The position numbers and the translations under genes are program-made. Of a stretch of 59,709 bases of DNA, positions 11,008 through 23,450 are shown piece after piece. The first letter of the stretch is position 1. Every line of letters begins with the position of its first letter. A model generated the notes under the pieces. It saw nothing but the letters and a program-made list of their open reading frames with translations, made no database searches and was not told the DNA's origin. The DNA is from Mesostigma viride (lineage: Eukaryota > Streptophyta > Mesostigmatophyceae > Mesostigmatales > Mesostigmataceae): positions 1,202,196-1,261,904 of the forward strand of contig RPFO01000256.1 in assembly GCA_009746045.1 (NCBI GenBank), read 5' to 3'.

Positions 11008-11440
11008 TGTCAGAAGTATCGACACACCTGCCTGAAACTAGTACTTATAGTTTAGTGCTAGCTCTGGACTACATGGACGGGCATGTGCCGCATGTTTAAG
11101 TTCTGTTCCATAAGTGACCCAGTCATTCTGTGACTGACCTTGAACTTTGGTTGTGAATGGTTGGCTTGAGATCACGTTATGATTGTAACTGCCACACAGT
11201 CAGAAAAGACCCAGTTTGGTGTGGCCACGTTGTAGGTAGATCATAACTGCTACCCAGTAGCTGAGCCTGGAATTGTTTAAAAGGCGAAGCTACGCACCTT
11301 GTTTGCTCTCTCAGTACCTCACACCTCACACACTCCTGTGGTGGAACTAGCAGCCGGCCAGCTGCCGACTGAGACTTAATTTTTATCTGAGTGAAATAAA
11401 GTAAAACTTTGTGGCAAACATTGTTTTCTCACTTCTAACA
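11008..11440 (+). repeat. 5' LTR of the copia element
   Basis: TGTCAG...CTAACA termini. A TATA-like ttgtttaaaaggcg lies at about 11273 and an aataaag signal at about 11394, consistent with U3-R-U5. Confidence 0.9.
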
Positions 11441-11456
11441 TGGCATCGGAGTGCGG
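11441..11456 (+). promoter_or_regulatory. Primer binding site
   Basis: tggcatcggagtgcgg directly follows the LTR, a variant of the tRNA-Met-type copia site. Confidence 0.65.
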
Positions 11457-11686
11457 TTCGCACGCCTTTCGACCTGCTTACCGCTGGTAAAAGTCGTTTC
11501 CCGAGGCTCTGCTTGCGGTTGACTTTATATTTGTGTATTTCGGCGAGACTTGCATGACGACAGCGTGGGCGGAGGTTTGATTCCCGTCTGGCGCGTAATA
11601 CAAAAGGTGCTCGGTTCGATTCCTGGCCGGAATCTCTTGGTCAACGTTACCTTTTTTTCGGAGTTTTCTGCTGTTTTTTTGCTGGA

Positions 11687-11947
11687 ATGGCTGCCGGCAC
11701 TCGCAGCCAAGTCGCTTCAGCGGGTCGCGCTGCTGGCAGTAACGATTTTGATGCCGACGACGCTGCCGGTCTGGCCGCTTTGACTGCAACGTCCGTAACT
11801 CTTACCGATTCGGGTCTACCAGGCGAAGTATTTTTTGACGCAGCAGCTGGGCTGGCTGCCCTGGCTTTGCACCCGTCAGGTGGTGAAGAGGAAGCCGCCC
11901 TCGGTGCTCCCGACGGTGAGAATCGGCGGTTGACGGTGGTGGTTTGA
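11687..11947 (+). CDS. Probable N-terminal Gag segment or leader ORF, out of frame with gag-pol
   Basis: An ATG at 11687 opens 86 codons (Ala-rich, acidic) ending at a TGA at 11945-11947. The gag-pol frame is open from about 11932 onward in a different phase, so the two overlap by about 15 bases. The gag-pol frame has no ATG until about 12206, which lies inside the conserved Gag domain, so a start at 11687 with a frameshift in the overlap would give a sensible full Gag. Whether this is a mutation, a programmed shift or an assembly error cannot be told here. Confidence 0.45.
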   Translation: MAAGTRSQVASAGRAAGSNDFDADDAAGLAALTATSVTLTDSGLPGEVFFDAAAGLAALALHPSGGEEEAALGAPDGENRRLTVVV

Positions 11948-11987
11948 GCCGCGGTACGGCGGGGGGGGCCCCGCCCGAGCCTCCTTT

Positions 11988-12691
11988 GTGGCTTGCAAGG
12001 AGCTTTTGAAGGATGTTCGTGGGGTCAAGGTTTTTACCGGCTCAGATTGGACGCTGTGGATCCCTTTTAAGGACCATTTCTTGGGCCTTGTTTCCCTTTA
12101 TGCTGGCCTCCTTGGAGTGCTGGCAGGTGTTGTCCAGAACGTGCAACTGGATCGGCTCCTTTACGTTGCCTTGTTGGCCGTCGTCGATGGGCCTGCGCGT
12201 GCCTTGATGCAGACGCTCCCCCTGGATCGTCGCCTGGGCAGTCTGGCCATCACCAAGCTCATCCAGGTCTATGAGCATGGCAAGCTCACCAAGTCCATGC
12301 GTCTGGACTTGTGGAAACAAATGGCCCAACTTCGTCAAACTGCTCGCGAGACTGTGGAGCCGTATGTGAACCGCTCGGAACTGCTGTACGCCAAGCTACA
12401 GGCTGCAGGCATTACGTTCCCAGTCGCTGCCTTCATTGCCAGCGTCCTCAGCGGTCTGCGCGCCGAGTACCGGCCCGCGCTAATCTCCCTCCGTCTTGAC
12501 GAGGTCGAGACTGTTCCGGTCCTGCGGCAGCGCCTGATGGAAGTTGAAGATCTGCTGACGGGTGGCCTCCCGTCCCCTGCAGATTCTGGCTCTGCCTCCA
12601 ACCACGCGTACCATACCCCTGGCCGGGGGCGTGGCCCACGGAATGGCGGTGCCCGCGGCAACGGCAACGGCAACAGCAACGGCACCGGAAG

Positions 12692-12731
<40 letters not shown>

Positions 12732-15700
12732 CACGGCAACGGCCGCGCCCACGGCAATGGCCACGGCAACGGCCACGGCCATGGCGGCAGCAGCGGGGGG
12801 CGCGGCGGGCGCGGTGGTGGTCGCGGTGGTGGCGCAGGGGTCGGGCGTGGTCGCGGGCCGCCCTGCTCCGTCTGCGCCAAGCCTGGACATGACGCCGCCA
12901 CCTGCTGGACTGCCCATCCCGCCCAGCGCCCTGCTCACCTCCGCGGTGACGGCGCCGGGCACGCCCATCACACCGACGCAGGCCTGCCTCCCTTGGAGAC
13001 GACGTACGCGTTCCACGTGGGTCGAGGCCCTTTGTGTGCTTCCCTGCGCGCCAACCCTTTAGGTGCTTCCCTGCGCGACGGTGTGCAGCCTCACGGGCAG
13101 GCCTCGCTTCGTCCAGTGCACGGCCTTGCGCCTTCCCCGTCCCGCTCGGGCAGTCGTCTCTCGGCACCCCGCCCCAGCACCTCCTCGGACTCGACGGCTG
13201 GTTCCTCAACCACCGCTCCTTCTGTGCTTCACACGGCCGCAACGGCCTCGGCTAGGTGTGCCCCGGAGTGGGTGGTTGACACGGGTGCCACGTACCACAT
13301 GACGCCTCACCGGGCGGACTTTGGCGATGGATTTGATCCCGCCTTCCGGCTGCGCATCACCGGCTCGGGCGGCAATCTGCATGCGGGCGGCAGGGGCCCT
13401 CTGCTTCTCCGGCTCGGCACCCCGGACGTGCACCTCGGCCCAGCTTTGTATGTCCCAGGCCTTCAGGCCCGCCTACTCTCGGTGAGCCAGCTCTTTAAAG
13501 CCGGCCATGATGTGGACTTTAAGCACCTGCGCCTCACTTTGGGGACCCGCACGTTCCCCCTCGTGGAGTGTGACGGCATTTACTTGCTCCGCGGGGTGGC
13601 GCCCCATGCCCTCGCCACATCAGCCGCCCCCGTGGACCTGATGCAGTGGCACCTGCGCCTCGGACACGCTGGCGCGGATCGTATTGCTCGGCTAGCCGCC
13701 GACCCCGCCTCAAACATGGTGACCCACGGTCCCAAGGCTCCCACGTGTCCTTCCTGCCCTGCCGGTCACTTGCGGCGGAGCAGCTTTCCCCCCAGCACGA
13801 CGCCACGCTGCGCGACCCCTCGCCATCGCCTGCACTGCGACCTGCTAGGTCCCATGCGGACCCCTGCCGTGTTGGGGGACTGGCGGTATGTCCTGGGCAT
13901 CACGGATGAAGCCACTCGTTTTCACTGGGTTTACTTCTTGAAGACGAAGGACGCTGCCGTTGGGAGCCTGCGTCACTTCCTGGCCACGGAGATCAAGCCG
14001 TTCCGGGCGTCCGCGGCCACGGCGCCTGTGGAGCTTCGCTCCGACCAAGACGCGGTTTTCACTGGCCAGGACTGGCGCGCCGTCTGCGCCGAGTATGGCG
14101 TGCGGCAAGAGTTCTCGTCCCCCTATACGCCGGAGCAGAACGGCGTGGCGGAGCGATTCTGGGGCGTCGCAGTTAGCATGACCAGGAGCATGCTGGCGCA
14201 TGCTGGCCTCGGCAAGGAGTTCTGGGCTCTAGCCTTTGCATGCGCCATCTACATCATCAACAGGCTGCCCTGCCGCAGCAACCCGGAGCACGCAACGCCC
14301 TACTTCCTCATGTATGGGCGCCCTGCGGATTTATCCGGCATGCGTGTGTTTGGCTGCCCCTCCCACGTCTTGGTTGAGGGGGCAGCCCGTGAGAAGTTTG
14401 ATTCTCGCGCTGAGGATGGCCTCTTCGTGGGATACAAGCTTGACTCCCCGGCCTACCTCGTATGGGTGCCCGACAAGGCGACGGGCGGCGGGCGTGTCAT
14501 CGAGCGCAAGCACGTGCAGTTCGACGAGACGTGGCGCAACCGGGCCCCGCAGGCTGCGCAGTGGCTCCCGGCGGCCCCCTTTGCGGAGGCCGACCTCTTT
14601 CCCGCCGACATGCTGACTCCTGCCCCTTTGCAGTTACCCTCTGCCTCTGCCGAGGACTCTGGGGGGCCGGCAACGCCCTCCACTGCCTTGCCCGCAGGCC
14701 GTGAGGACAGCTATGTCAGCATCGGGGGGACTCCTGAGCGTTTCGTTCTCCCCCCGGCCGCCGCTGCGGCCATCCAGGCACTTGTGCGGAACGGCCCTGC
14801 TCCGACGGCTCCGGCTCCTGCCTCGGCGCCGACATCTTACCTCACCGTGTCAGATGCTCGACAGCATGCCCCTCTGTTGCGCGGACAGGCCTCTGGCCAC
14901 TCGCGTTCTGCGGCGTCATATGAACACGCCGGGGCGGGGATGCCTCCGCCGCATTTGAGTACCTCGGTTGACCTGGAGAGCACGGCTGACAGCACCGGCT
15001 ATTCTCCTCCGGCGTCCCCTGGTGCCTCTGCAGGTCTCCTCCCCGTGTGGGGTTCCCGTGGTGCTGCCTTGTGTGGCGACCTTTCTCATGGCAGTAACAC
15101 CCCCGCTCCCCCTGGTTTCGGGGGCGATGATGTATTGGATGACGCACTTTCTTCCTGGCCGGATCAACCTGTCACCAAGGCTGCACGGATCCACGCGCAT
15201 CACTCACTTGTCGCTGACCTGTGCTTCGCTGCTGCTTTTCATAGCCAGCCTGCGTCCGTGCCCTCCTCTCCCGCTGCCGCCCTTGCCTTGCCGGAATGGC
15301 GCACGGCCATGGAGAGTGAGCTGGCCAGCCTCCAGGAGCACCAGGTTTACGAGCTTCTGCATATGCGTGATCTTCCGCGCGGTGCCAAGCTCCTACCCAC
15401 CAAGTGGGTCTTCGCCCAGAAAGCTGATGGGCGGTGCAAGGCCCGGTTTGTGTGCAAGGGGTTTGCACAGCGCGAGGGCATTGATTTCGGTGAGACTTTT
15501 GCTCCCACCGTCCGTGCTGCCACCGTGCGCCTGGGCTTGGCTCGTGCTGGCACTGCTGGCCACCCCATCCGGCAGCTGGATGTCCGCACCGCGTTCCTCT
15601 ATGCTGAGTTGGAGGAGGACGTGTATGTCCTTCCCCCCAAGGGCTTTGAGGAGCGCGACCCCACTGGCCAAACGTACCTCTGGCGCCTCCGGCGGAGCCT

Positions 15701-16826
15701 CTATGGGCTCAAACAGGCGCCCCGGAACTGGCACCACACGCTCCGGGACTACCTCATCCATGAGACTGGCGCTGTCCAGAGCACCACGGACACGTGTCTG
15801 TTCCTGTATGTTGGTGGTTTTGCCTTCGTCCATGTCGACGATCTCCTGGTCTCCCACTCCTCGGCGGAGTGGCTATCGCAGTGGACCCAACGGGTGTCCC
15901 AGCGCTTCCAGATCACCGAGACGGATGCCCCCTCCCTCTTTCTGGGGGTCTCCCTGGTCCTCGACCCGCCGGCGCGCACAGTTTTTCTGCACCAAGGCCC
16001 GTACCTGGAGGCCCTCGCTGAGCGCTTTGGGGTCTCCCCACGGGCGGTGAAGACGCCCATCGTCCCCAACACCCCCCGTGGTGAGGGGGGGCTTCTCAAC
16101 GCGGACGACACTCGCGTCTACCAAGCGATCACCGGGGCACTCCTGTATGCGATGGGATGCACTCGGCCTGACCTGGCATTCGCAGTCAACCTGCTGACTC
16201 AGAATATGAAAAACCCTACTGTAAGCGACCTTGGGCTGGCACGCCGGGTGCTTCAGTACGCGGTACACACCAAGGACCTGGGTCTGTCCTACTCGGGGCA
16301 GGGGGGGCTGGTGGCCTACTCGGATGCCGACTGGGCAAACGATCCTGTGGACCGCAAGTCAATCACTGGCAACGTGGTCATGTACCGCGGTGCTGCGGTG
16401 GAGTGGACCAGTCGCAAGCAGCCCACTCCAGCCCTGTCCACCTGTGAGGCCGAGTACATGGCCCTGTGCGGTGTCACGCAGCAGGTGGTTCCCCTTCTCA
16501 CCATCACCAAGGAGTTGGGTGACCCGGCCTCAGGGCCAATTCAGGTGTTTTGCGACAACACTGGTGCTGTGGCTCTGTCACGAGACCCTGTTCACCCTCG
16601 GCGTACCAAGCACATCGACGTCAAGTACCACTACATTCGCGCGAAGGTCGCGGATGGCACCGTTCAGGTGTCTCACCTTCCTGGGGCAGCGATGATCGCC
16701 GACATGCTCACCAAGGCACTACCCGAGCCACGTTTTGTGGAGCTCAGACACAAGTTGTTGGCCGGGTATTTGAGTTATTGGCAATTCGAGATGAGACAAA
16801 ATGAGGACACACTTGCTAGCCTGTGA
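11988..16826 (+). CDS. gag-pol: Copia Gag-Pol polyprotein
   Basis: A single frame of 1612 codons, numbered here from the GTG at 11988 (the true start is unclear, probably upstream). Order: Gag helical domain (FTGSDWTLW near residue 15); Asn/Gly repeat linker (about 218-265) encoded by an (AACGGC)n run; zinc knuckle C-x2-C-x4-H-x4-C from about 293; aspartic protease DTGA at about 431; integrase zinc domain (HLRLGH...CPSC) from about 552; integrase catalytic D618, D686, E722 with 35 residues between the last two; reverse transcriptase with HVDDL at about 1283; RNase H starting SDADWAND at about 1445. All catalytic residues are present. It would cleave itself, integrate cDNA and copy its RNA. 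Confidence 0.95.
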
Positions 16827-16910
16827 CAGTGGTCCCATACTACAGGTATTTTATTTAGTGAACATTTGTTCTGGCTTGCTTGAGTTTGTTTTCCGGCCTG
16901 TGTGCCGAGT

Positions 16911-16918
16911 AAGGGGGG
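16911..16918 (+). promoter_or_regulatory. Polypurine tract
   Basis: aagggggg immediately before the 3' LTR. Confidence 0.8.
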
Positions 16919-17354
16919 TGTCAGAAGTATCGACACCCCTGCGTGAAACTAGTACTTATAGTTTAGTGCTAGCTCTGGACTACATGGACGGGCATGTGCC
17001 GCATGTTTAAGTTCTGTTCCATAAGTGACCCAGTCATTCTGTGACTGACCTTGAACTTTGGTTGTGAATGGTTGGCTTGAGATCACGTTATGATTGTATG
17101 TAACTGCCACACAGTCAGAAAAGACCCAGTTTGGTGTGGCCACGTTGTAGGTAGATCATAACTGCTACCCAGTAGCTGAGCATGGAATTGTTTAAAAGGC
17201 GAAGCTACGCACCTTGTTTGCTCTCTCAGTACCTCACACCTCACACACTCTTGTGGTGGAACTAGCAGCCGGCCAGCTGCCGACTGAGACTTATTTTTAT
17301 CTGAGTGAAATAAAGTAAAACTTTGTGGCAAACATTGTTTTCTCACTTCTAACA
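16919..17354 (+). repeat. 3' LTR of the copia element
   Basis: 436 bp, the near-identical partner of 11008-11440, followed by the gggtg target duplication at 17355. Confidence 0.9.
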
Positions 17355-17359
17355 GGGTG

Positions 17360-19257
17360 GTCATTGCCGAATACTAACAGCTAGATGTTCTTCCGAAAAT
17401 GGGCTCCGCCGACGAAAGTCTTAACGTGAAAGTTACAACGCACGTTACTTGATAAGCTTCGCCAATTCTGGCGAACCTAACGGTTCATCCGAAAATTGGC
17501 TCCGCTAAACAGATCTGTATAGAGGTAGCATATACGCCTAGCCATCTGTAATTTCCGGGCCCTAACTTTACAGATCTGTAAAAATCTCAATTTTCATTAG
17601 AATCAAATGACTGAATGACTGTCTGATTGACTGACACGATTTTCAGTTCACGCAAGGCCAGTTCAGCAAGTTCGGACTTCGGAGGCAGTTGAGGGCGTTG
17701 AGGCCAGCTCAGCCAGTTCACTCCAGTTGTGTCAGGGCCCTCGGTCCGCTCTGGACACGCCGCAAAGCTAACGACAGAGACAGTAGTTTTTGTTGGTGCC
17801 CACGCCGCACACGGGCAGCAGAGAGCTGGAAACGGCCGTGGGCCAAGACACTGAACAGCATCAGTAAACACACACGTAGGCACTGAACGCAACGCACGTA
17901 GGCACTGAACGCAAAGGTTTTCACCTTTGCGGAGTGTCTGATCAGAACACACGTAATGATGAATGCCTAATGAGTTGGTTTACCGTACTCGCGGTCAAAA
18001 ATCTCGTGCAAGGTTAGTTCAGGGCTAGTTCATATATACAACTGACTAACGTACTATCCGGTCATTTTCAGGTACATAATATCACAACAACATATCAAAT
18101 CATTCATATATTGGAATCAGATGTGGTAATAATTACAACGTCGGGTAACCCTAAACAGATGTGGTAATAAACAACAACAGCAACAACATATCGTAGGATA
18201 TGTTTTTCGGGTACATATCATATTCCGCGCTTTGCGGGGGCAGCGGGGCCCACAATTTTTGCTGTTGCTGTTGTGGACTTGTTGTTGTTGTTGCCCACGC
18301 CACAATTTTTGCTGTACCGATGGACGATGCGGTAGCGAAACGGTCGAATTGAGACCATTTTTTCCTCCTGTTGATCATTCACGTAAAAAAAAAGCAAGCA
18401 GGCAGCCCAGTTTTGCTTTTGTACGAGGAAAAATGGGGGCAGTCCGCGAAGAGTTTTCAGACACGTCATGGCGTAAGCGGAGGCGGCCAGCAAGATACAG
18501 CCGCGCGCTTAATTCCCAGCTGCGGATATACTGGGCCATATTTCTGGCTGCGACATGTATTGCCGCATCGTTCTTGCTGCAGCCTGTATCGTGCCGTCGC
18601 GGAATTGGTGACGTGTTTGCAGCTGGCTCATCTAATATGTCTGCAGCTGGCGAAGGCGCAGGTAATGATTATTAATAAGCTGTATGATGTGCAGCCGGCG
18701 TTCAGTTAATGCAGTGGCAGCGCATGCAGGCACGTTTGGGTATACCGCGTCGGAGTTGTTTAACTATGCTGCATATCCTTGTATATTGGTCCTTATCATG
18801 TGCTGATCGATCATCCGCAAATATATACACATTTACGCATTCATTGAGAATTCAGATAGATTATGTACGGAGGTGAGATCAGCATGTTACAACATGTATT
18901 TAAAAATGTAGTATTGTTTTACAATTACCTATATATATTCATTGAGAATGATAAATTACGGATATATATAAGGAAAGCCCCCAAAGGCATACTAACTCCG
19001 GGTCATGAAAATATCTACGTATTGGACGGTACATTGCATGAGGCATATTGACTGCCGAGCGGTAACTGTGTACATCTGTAGGGAATTTTAAAAAGCCCTT
19101 TCATGGCATCATACCTAGAGGTGTGTAGCAAAGTCCTATATGGAAAGAAATCTGAGTTTCGAGTCTGAAATTGAAGACACCACAAAAAGACTCCTAAGGG
19201 GGGGTGGGGGTGTCACCTGGCCCTCGGCTAATAAAAGCATACATGGCCGCGCTAATT
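17360..19257. other. Gene-free stretch with dispersed repeat fragments
   Basis: No gene is supported. It holds two inverted copies of the ggcggagcc phrase (17386-17503), a taacgtgaaagttacaacgc phrase also found at 10804, two cagatctgta sites (17510 and 17572) and a short tandem of gcacgtaggcactgaac (17870-17915). Weak short frames near 18230-18700 have no motif. Confidence 0.35.
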
Positions 19258-19259
19258 TA

Positions 19260-19724
19260 CACCGTCCGCATTAGTAGTTTTATAAATAATTAGCTTCTGT
19301 AAAGTGTTTTGGCTGAAAACCAGGAAACAAACAAAAGAAAATTAATTAATTAACTCCGGGGGCTGAGGACTGGACTAAACAAACAAACAAACAAAATTAA
19401 ATTAATTCACTCCTGTGGGCTCTGGGTATCACTGACCTCCACTAAGTCTAGCCTATGGCCGGCGAAGGGGGGCCGCCGGGCCGCATTGCCGGCCGAATTG
19501 GGGACGGCGTGTACGATCTACCAAACAAACAAAAGAAGTTTATTAATTAAATAAGTACCCATGTGCCTTGAACGGCTGCAGGACAAACAAACAAACAAAA
19601 GGTTTTGATTAAATAATATAGAACCCGGGACTCTAACTGGCTCCCAACAAACAATCCAGGGTTATTCATAATGCAAATACGGCAAAAATTGACCCCTAAT
19701 AACAAACTACTAATGCGGACGGTG
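19260..19724. mobile_element. MITE with 21-bp terminal inverted repeats and TA target site
   Basis: The ends are perfect inverted copies beginning CACCGTCCGCATTAGTAG (19260-19280 and 19704-19724), each flanked by TA, as for Tc1/mariner-type elements. The 465-bp interior has no gene. It contains five spaced copies of an aacaaacaaa phrase followed by ttaattaa-like sequence. Length, ends and lack of coding fit a miniature inverted-repeat element. Confidence 0.8.
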
Positions 19725-19794
19725 TAGTACAAATGAACGGAAGGGACCACGTGTGGGGTTCGACATCACATCCATGCTGGTGGAGTACTACTAC

Positions 19795-20315
<521 letters not shown>

Positions 20316-20446
20316 GAGAACCCGAAGCCGGAACTCTTCCTGCTGCCTATCCACCGAGAAGTCACATCGGTCAGCTGATCGAGGAAGACATTATGTCATC
20401 TCATGTCAACAGCATTGTGGCAGGAAAGGCCGGGGCTGATAATGAG
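20316..20446 (+). CDS. Possible internal exon of an unknown gene
   Basis: A 131-bp open stretch lies between a good acceptor (ttatcccacag) and donor (gag|gtatgtaa). Its 43-residue translation is mixed in composition with an acidic centre. Another open stretch with a similar look (about 20648-20720, IESQLRVGARLLWN) follows 200 bp on. Neither matches a family I know, and a pseudogene or chance is possible. Confidence 0.25.
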
Positions 20447-21077
20447 GTATGTAAATTGTAAAACGGGTCTTAATACTTTAAAAATGTGGAATCATTTGTG
20501 ACATCATTGGATTGGTTTGAATAGCGTGATGCCGCCATCAGGGAAGCCTTTAATTACCGATCCCCCTTTGTATGAATTGCGCCCATCGCCAGTGCACTAC
20601 AGTCTTATGTAGTTGGGGTCTTCCTGAACCTACAGCGGGTTCCAGCTCCCCAACAGATCGAGTCCCAACTTAGAGTCGGAGCGCGCCTGTTGTGGAATGC
20701 TGTTCAGCAACAAGAAATTAAGGCAGGTTGGTTCCCCATCCCTCTCGTGGTGCATTCGGAATCCACAGTGTTTACTCCCCATTTTTGTTGTGACATCTTC
20801 ACTTCAATCAGTTAATTACATGATTAGTGCCGCCATATTATTACTTAACGCTTTCGTTTGCAGCCTGCCATGTTCAAACTCGAAGGTCAAGTGCTTTGAT
20901 GCACCAGTTTTTGTAAACCTGCGGAACTGGAGTATGCCTACTATTCAGGACCCTGCCTAGTCCCGGATAGTTTGTTGCTTGGAATTAGCTTGGCATTCAT
21001 TGCATTCTAGCTATCACGTATGTACAACATACGTATATGCCGGTCTAGTAGCTTAAACTAGAGGAGTCACTTGCAAA
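20447..21077. other. Possible intron and exon fragments, unassigned
   Basis: Contains the short open segment near 20648-20720 and no other support for a gene. Confidence 0.25.
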
Positions 21078-21500
21078 ATGTCAGAGGGAGAGGGAGAGGG
21101 AGAGAGAGAGGGAGAGGGAGAGGGTGAGGGAGAGGGAGAGGGAGAGGGAGAGGGAGAGGGAGAGGGAGAGGGAGAGGGAGAGGGAGAGGGAGAGGGAGAG
21201 GGAGAGGGAGAGGGAGAGGGAGAGGGAGAGGGAGAGGGAGAGGGAGAGGGAGAGGGAGAGGGAGAGGGAGAGGGAGAGGGAGAGGGTGGAGAGGGAGAGG
21301 GAGAGGGAGAGGGAGAGGGAGAGGGAGAGGGAGAGGGAGAGGGAGAGGGAGAGGGAGAGGGAGAGGGAGAGGGAGAGGGAGAGGGAGAGGGAGAGGGAGA
21401 GGGAGAGGGAGAGGGAGAGGGAGAGGGAGAGGGAGAGGGTGGAGAGGGAGAGGGGGAGGGAGAAGGAGAGGGATCAAGAGGGAGAGGGAGAGGGAGAGGT
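21078..21500. repeat. (GGGAGA)n hexanucleotide microsatellite
   Basis: About 420 bp of GGGAGA units with two GGTGGAGA interruptions (about 21286 and 21440). Glu/Gly, Arg/Glu and Pro/Leu frames are repeat artefacts. Confidence 0.95.
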
Positions 21501-22524
21501 GTCAGAGGTGAACTTCACCCTGTGTGCCCAACTGCCTGCCGTTAATATATTTCACGTTGGCCATCTATTGTAAACGGAGGTATTAGGGTTGCGTCCCGCC
21601 TGCCGTGTTTTGTGGCCGCAATTAATATCGGCAGAGTGTTTGGGGCAGTGAGCACGACGGTGTCATTTTACGGCTCATGATTTGGTCACGGATAGACTAA
21701 GATATTAGTGCCGAAGCTACGAGAACCGGCACATTATGTCAATGATGACTTGTACGTTCAGGGTCCTACGACCTATAGCTTGCGTATTATTTGAACAGTC
21801 TTACTACTTGACTAGAGAGTGTTAACGGAATCTCGCTAGCGTAACGCATCCTCAGCGCATTTCAGATAAGCTACGCAATCTCGGTGCCAGCCTGTTAAGC
21901 CGGTTAATATAAGCACCTTTGTGCATAAGAGGAAGGCGCAATCTACGTTGGTCTATCCTTGCCACGATGTAGCCTCCACTGGATCCACATGTTATGTGGT
22001 TGGTGGACAAGTTCGGTGGCATGTGGTCCTGTCCGACCAATCAATGCAAATGAATAATATCAACTAAGTCATAATCATGTTCCATCAATGTCCAAACATA
22101 TCATATTTTTCTTTCAACACAACCACATTTTGGATGAATTCGAGGATGGAATCATGACTATGAGACTTATGCATAATTCGATAGTCCGGCATTATTAGCC
22201 GGAAATTTGCGCCCTGAGTCGCGTAGTATTTGCTGGTCACGCGTCTTTGTTGTAGTCCTGCCAGTCAGCACTTTTTCTGGAACTGGCCCAGAGTAGGGCT
22301 CCTACATAGAGCACTTTTCCAACCAAGGGTCGGGTTTCAGCCATCCAAGATGGGCAGCTAGTGCGTTGCTGCTATGGTTGGACACTCATTCGCGTTGCCG
22401 GGGGGGGGGATCAGTGGCGGTAGTGCGGCTCATGACCGCATGTTGGAGCTTCAAGCGTTTCACGAGGACGGCATCTTCATTTTCAGTTGCACCATGGTAG
22501 CAACTGGAGGGCATGCTACGAGCA
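21501..22524. other. No recognised gene
   Basis: Mixed DNA. The part after about 22370 may be the 3' internal end of the LTR element that follows, because it runs into two polypurine-like tracts. Confidence 0.3.
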
Positions 22525-23450
22525 TGTGGTTAAGGGGGGTGTTGAGATTCCACCTACCCAGACATCTTTTGCATTGTGCCCATGTGGCAAAGGGGGTGTT
22601 AGGGATATTATATCCACCTGGCCACAATGTATCCCAGCCTGATTTATTTCTTGTTGGATTTATAACTTATGGACTGGGAATTTGATAGCTATGATGAGCT
22701 AGATGAATCGGGCTGAATGAGCTGATCAATATTCATGTGCCATAGTCCTATACTTGGACATGGATGGCTTGTACCCTGAGTCAGCCTAGTAGCATCACGT
22801 ATTTGATTGACAAGTGGTGCTATGGCCTAGTTGACAAGTGTTTGGTCTATGAGCTGACAAGTGTTGGAAGCTCATGATGACACATGTTATGACTTACATG
22901 ATGACAAGTGGGTAGACTCATTGCATGACACTTGTCACTCCAAGGAGAAGAGATGTGTCACTTTATTAATCATGTTATGTGGCACATTATTATGTAGACA
23001 CTTGGCATCTCTAGCTATTATGCCAGCTCATTGGATCATGTCTAGAATGTTCTAGGAATGTTCTAAGAATATGCCATGAATATTCCTGGAATATACTGAG
23101 AATATGCTAGGAATATGCTAGGATGTTTCTACAAGCTTCTGTGATGATGTCATTGCTGATGTCATCCTTCCTAGCCTAAAAGGTATAAAAGGAAACTGCC
23201 CCCTAAGGGCAGGTACCTCTATTGACCCTCTATTGACCCTCTATTGACCCTCTATTGAACCTCTATTGAACCTCTATTGAACCTCTATTGAACCTCCATT
23301 GAACCTCCATTCAACCTATATTCCTAACCTCTCAACCTATGAAATAAAACTCTTTTTCTGGTCTGAGTCTCTTCAATTGTCTTCAAGCTCAGTCTTTCAT
23401 CACCTGCAAGGTGCAAGGGTAGCAAGGCCAAGCACAAGGCATTGGTAAAA
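22525..23450 (+). mobile_element. LTR-like block (solo or partial LTR)
   Basis: Two polypurine-like tracts followed by TGTT (aaggggggtgttgag at 22529 and aaagggggtgttagg at 22589) precede about 800 bp with LTR features: short direct repeats, a TATA box (ggtataaaagg at about 23180), a nine-fold 11-bp tandem (cctctattgac, 23215-23315) and an aataaaac signal at 23342. No partner LTR, target duplication or coding region was found, so boundaries are approximate. Confidence 0.4.

Larger units (their letters stand above)
11003..17359 (+). mobile_element. Complete Ty1/copia retrotransposon
   Basis: LTRs of 433 bp (11008-11440) and 436 bp (16919-17354) flank one long gag-pol frame. The target duplication is gggtg at 11003-11007 and 17355-17359. 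A primer site (tggcatcggagtgcgg) starts at 11441 and the polypurine tract (aagggggg) is at 16911-16918. The LTRs differ by a 4-bp insertion (tatg), a 1-bp T-run change, a 2-bp deletion and a few substitutions, so the copy is older than the gag-only element at 6560-9470. Domain order protease, integrase, reverse transcriptase, RNase H is diagnostic of copia. Confidence 0.95.

Noticed and set aside
12335-13242. Minus-strand Pro/Leu- and Arg-rich frames opposite the copia gag
   Set aside because: Shadow of the GC-rich gag-pol reading frame and its AACGGC repeat.
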